From the NCBI GenBank assembly GCA_947627245.1, contig CANQVH010000027.1, positions 1 through 42,852 on the forward strand: 42,852 bases of DNA. The letters are read 5' to 3'. A program made the position numbers and the translations under genes. Position 1 is the first letter of the stretch. Each line of letters begins with the position of its first letter. This document shows positions 42,675 through 42,852 of the stretch, one piece after another. This stretch comes from an uncultured Lachnospiraceae bacterium (GTDB lineage Bacteria > Bacillota > Clostridia > Lachnospirales > Lachnospiraceae). Under the pieces are notes generated by a model. The model had not been told where the DNA came from and made no database searches. It saw only the letters and a list, made by a program, of their open reading frames with translations.

Positions 42675-42852
42675 GGAATTACCCATCTTGTTGCTTAAGC
42701 TGTTAGAATGGGTATGGCAATAGGTCTGGCCACCTTCTTCCAGGACTTCACGTCCGTAATTAAGTCAGCCAACCAGCCTACTACAATAGATTTATGGTTA
42801 ATACCCCTTACAGCCAGTAAGGAATTACCCATCTTGTTGCTTAAGCTGTTAG
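42630..42852. repeat. 146-bp tandem repeat array (start), cut by the window edge
   Basis: Bases 42630-42706 are identical to 42776-42852 (77 nt), so the period is 146 bp and one full unit plus 77 nt of the next are visible. The unit contains a small hairpin CCTTAC-AGCCA-GTAAGG and GCTTAAGC. Repeat and spacer are both part of the unit, so this is not a CRISPR. The sequence stops exactly where the repeated stretch ends. The copy number is unknown. Confidence 0.85.
42695..42832 (-). CDS. Possible 45-residue ORF, one per repeat unit
   Basis: On the minus strand ATG (42832) opens 45 codons beginning MGNSLLAVRGINHKSIVVG, followed by a Trp/Lys-containing stretch and ending in PILTA, with the stop codon at 42695-42697. 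Each unit would carry one such frame (138 nt) and 8 nt of gap. There is no clear ribosome site, and a 53-codon plus-strand frame (from 42708) is also open, so coding is unproven. Confidence 0.3.
   Translation of the reverse strand: MGNSLLAVRGINHKSIVVGWLADLITDVKSWKKVARPIAIPILTA

Noticed and set aside
42066..42686. A single 206-residue protein spanning the repeat and the flavodoxin remnant
   Set aside because: The first 85 codons run through repeat DNA and the intergenic region; the clear ribosome site and motif start at 42431 mark the real gene start.
42630..42852. CRISPR array
   Set aside because: The whole 146-bp unit repeats, with no variable spacers and no cas genes nearby.

Overview
The window looks like chromosomal DNA of a low-to-mid-GC Firmicute of class Clostridia, most likely a Lachnospiraceae-type gut anaerobe. 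The support is the Bacillus/Clostridia gene order rplU-prp-rpmA-obg-yhbY-nadD-yqeK-rsfS, the Prp protease with its cleavable L27 N-terminus, the yggS-sepF-ylmH cell-division block, a mreBCD-PBP2-minCDE-rodA block, AGGAGG ribosome sites and the DUF1002, DUF554, DUF378 and DUF2383 proteins. I do not assign a species.

Layout. 1-1400: tRNA-Thr(CGT), a small heptad-repeat coiled-coil protein and a ferritin-like DUF2383 protein. 1470-8484 (+): HAD phosphatase, DUF554 membrane protein, then the ribosome/GTPase/NAD operon behind an L21 leader, ending with an SseB-like protein. 8586-11483: lexA with three operator-like boxes, and a secreted DUF1002 protein. 11484-12991: a single tyrosine recombinase (Xer type) with an elaborate repeat-rich leader and a dif-like palindrome just after its stop codon. 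12989-14817: dtd, a GNAT acetyltransferase and a TtcA-type thiolase. 14830-20884 (-): an operon of an HlyD-like protein, YggS, SepF, YlmH, AroB, LspA and an RluD-type synthase. 21034-22947: DUF378, a small P-loop protein and a D,D-carboxypeptidase. 22931-32629 (-): mgsA, rodA, minEDC, PBP2, mreDCB and radC, read from radC to dacA. 32703-36598 (-): an FAD-dependent dehydrogenase, an AAA-ATPase/nuclease gene that has lost its nuclease core, and an HTH-type hypothetical protein. 36591-40349 (-): an ABC ATPase with its FtsX-type permease. 40584-42047 (+): AraD-type aldolase/epimerase and Rpe. 42066-42852: a truncated flavodoxin gene, unusual inverted repeats and the start of a 146-bp tandem array at the right edge.

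How the parts fit. Most of the window is housekeeping: ribosome assembly, septum placement (SepF, MinCDE) and sidewall synthesis (MreBCD, PBP2, RodA, DacA). The parts least explained by known families are (i) the Xer gene with flanking repeat structures and a symmetric dif-like site, lying where gene orientation changes from mainly + to mainly -, as expected if this is the replication terminus, and (ii) the 146-bp tandem array preceded by interleaved inverted repeats. Several genes are decayed or divergent: a nuclease-less AAA gene, a cut flavodoxin, an MreB with an altered phosphate loop, and a PBP2 with about 255 extra residues.
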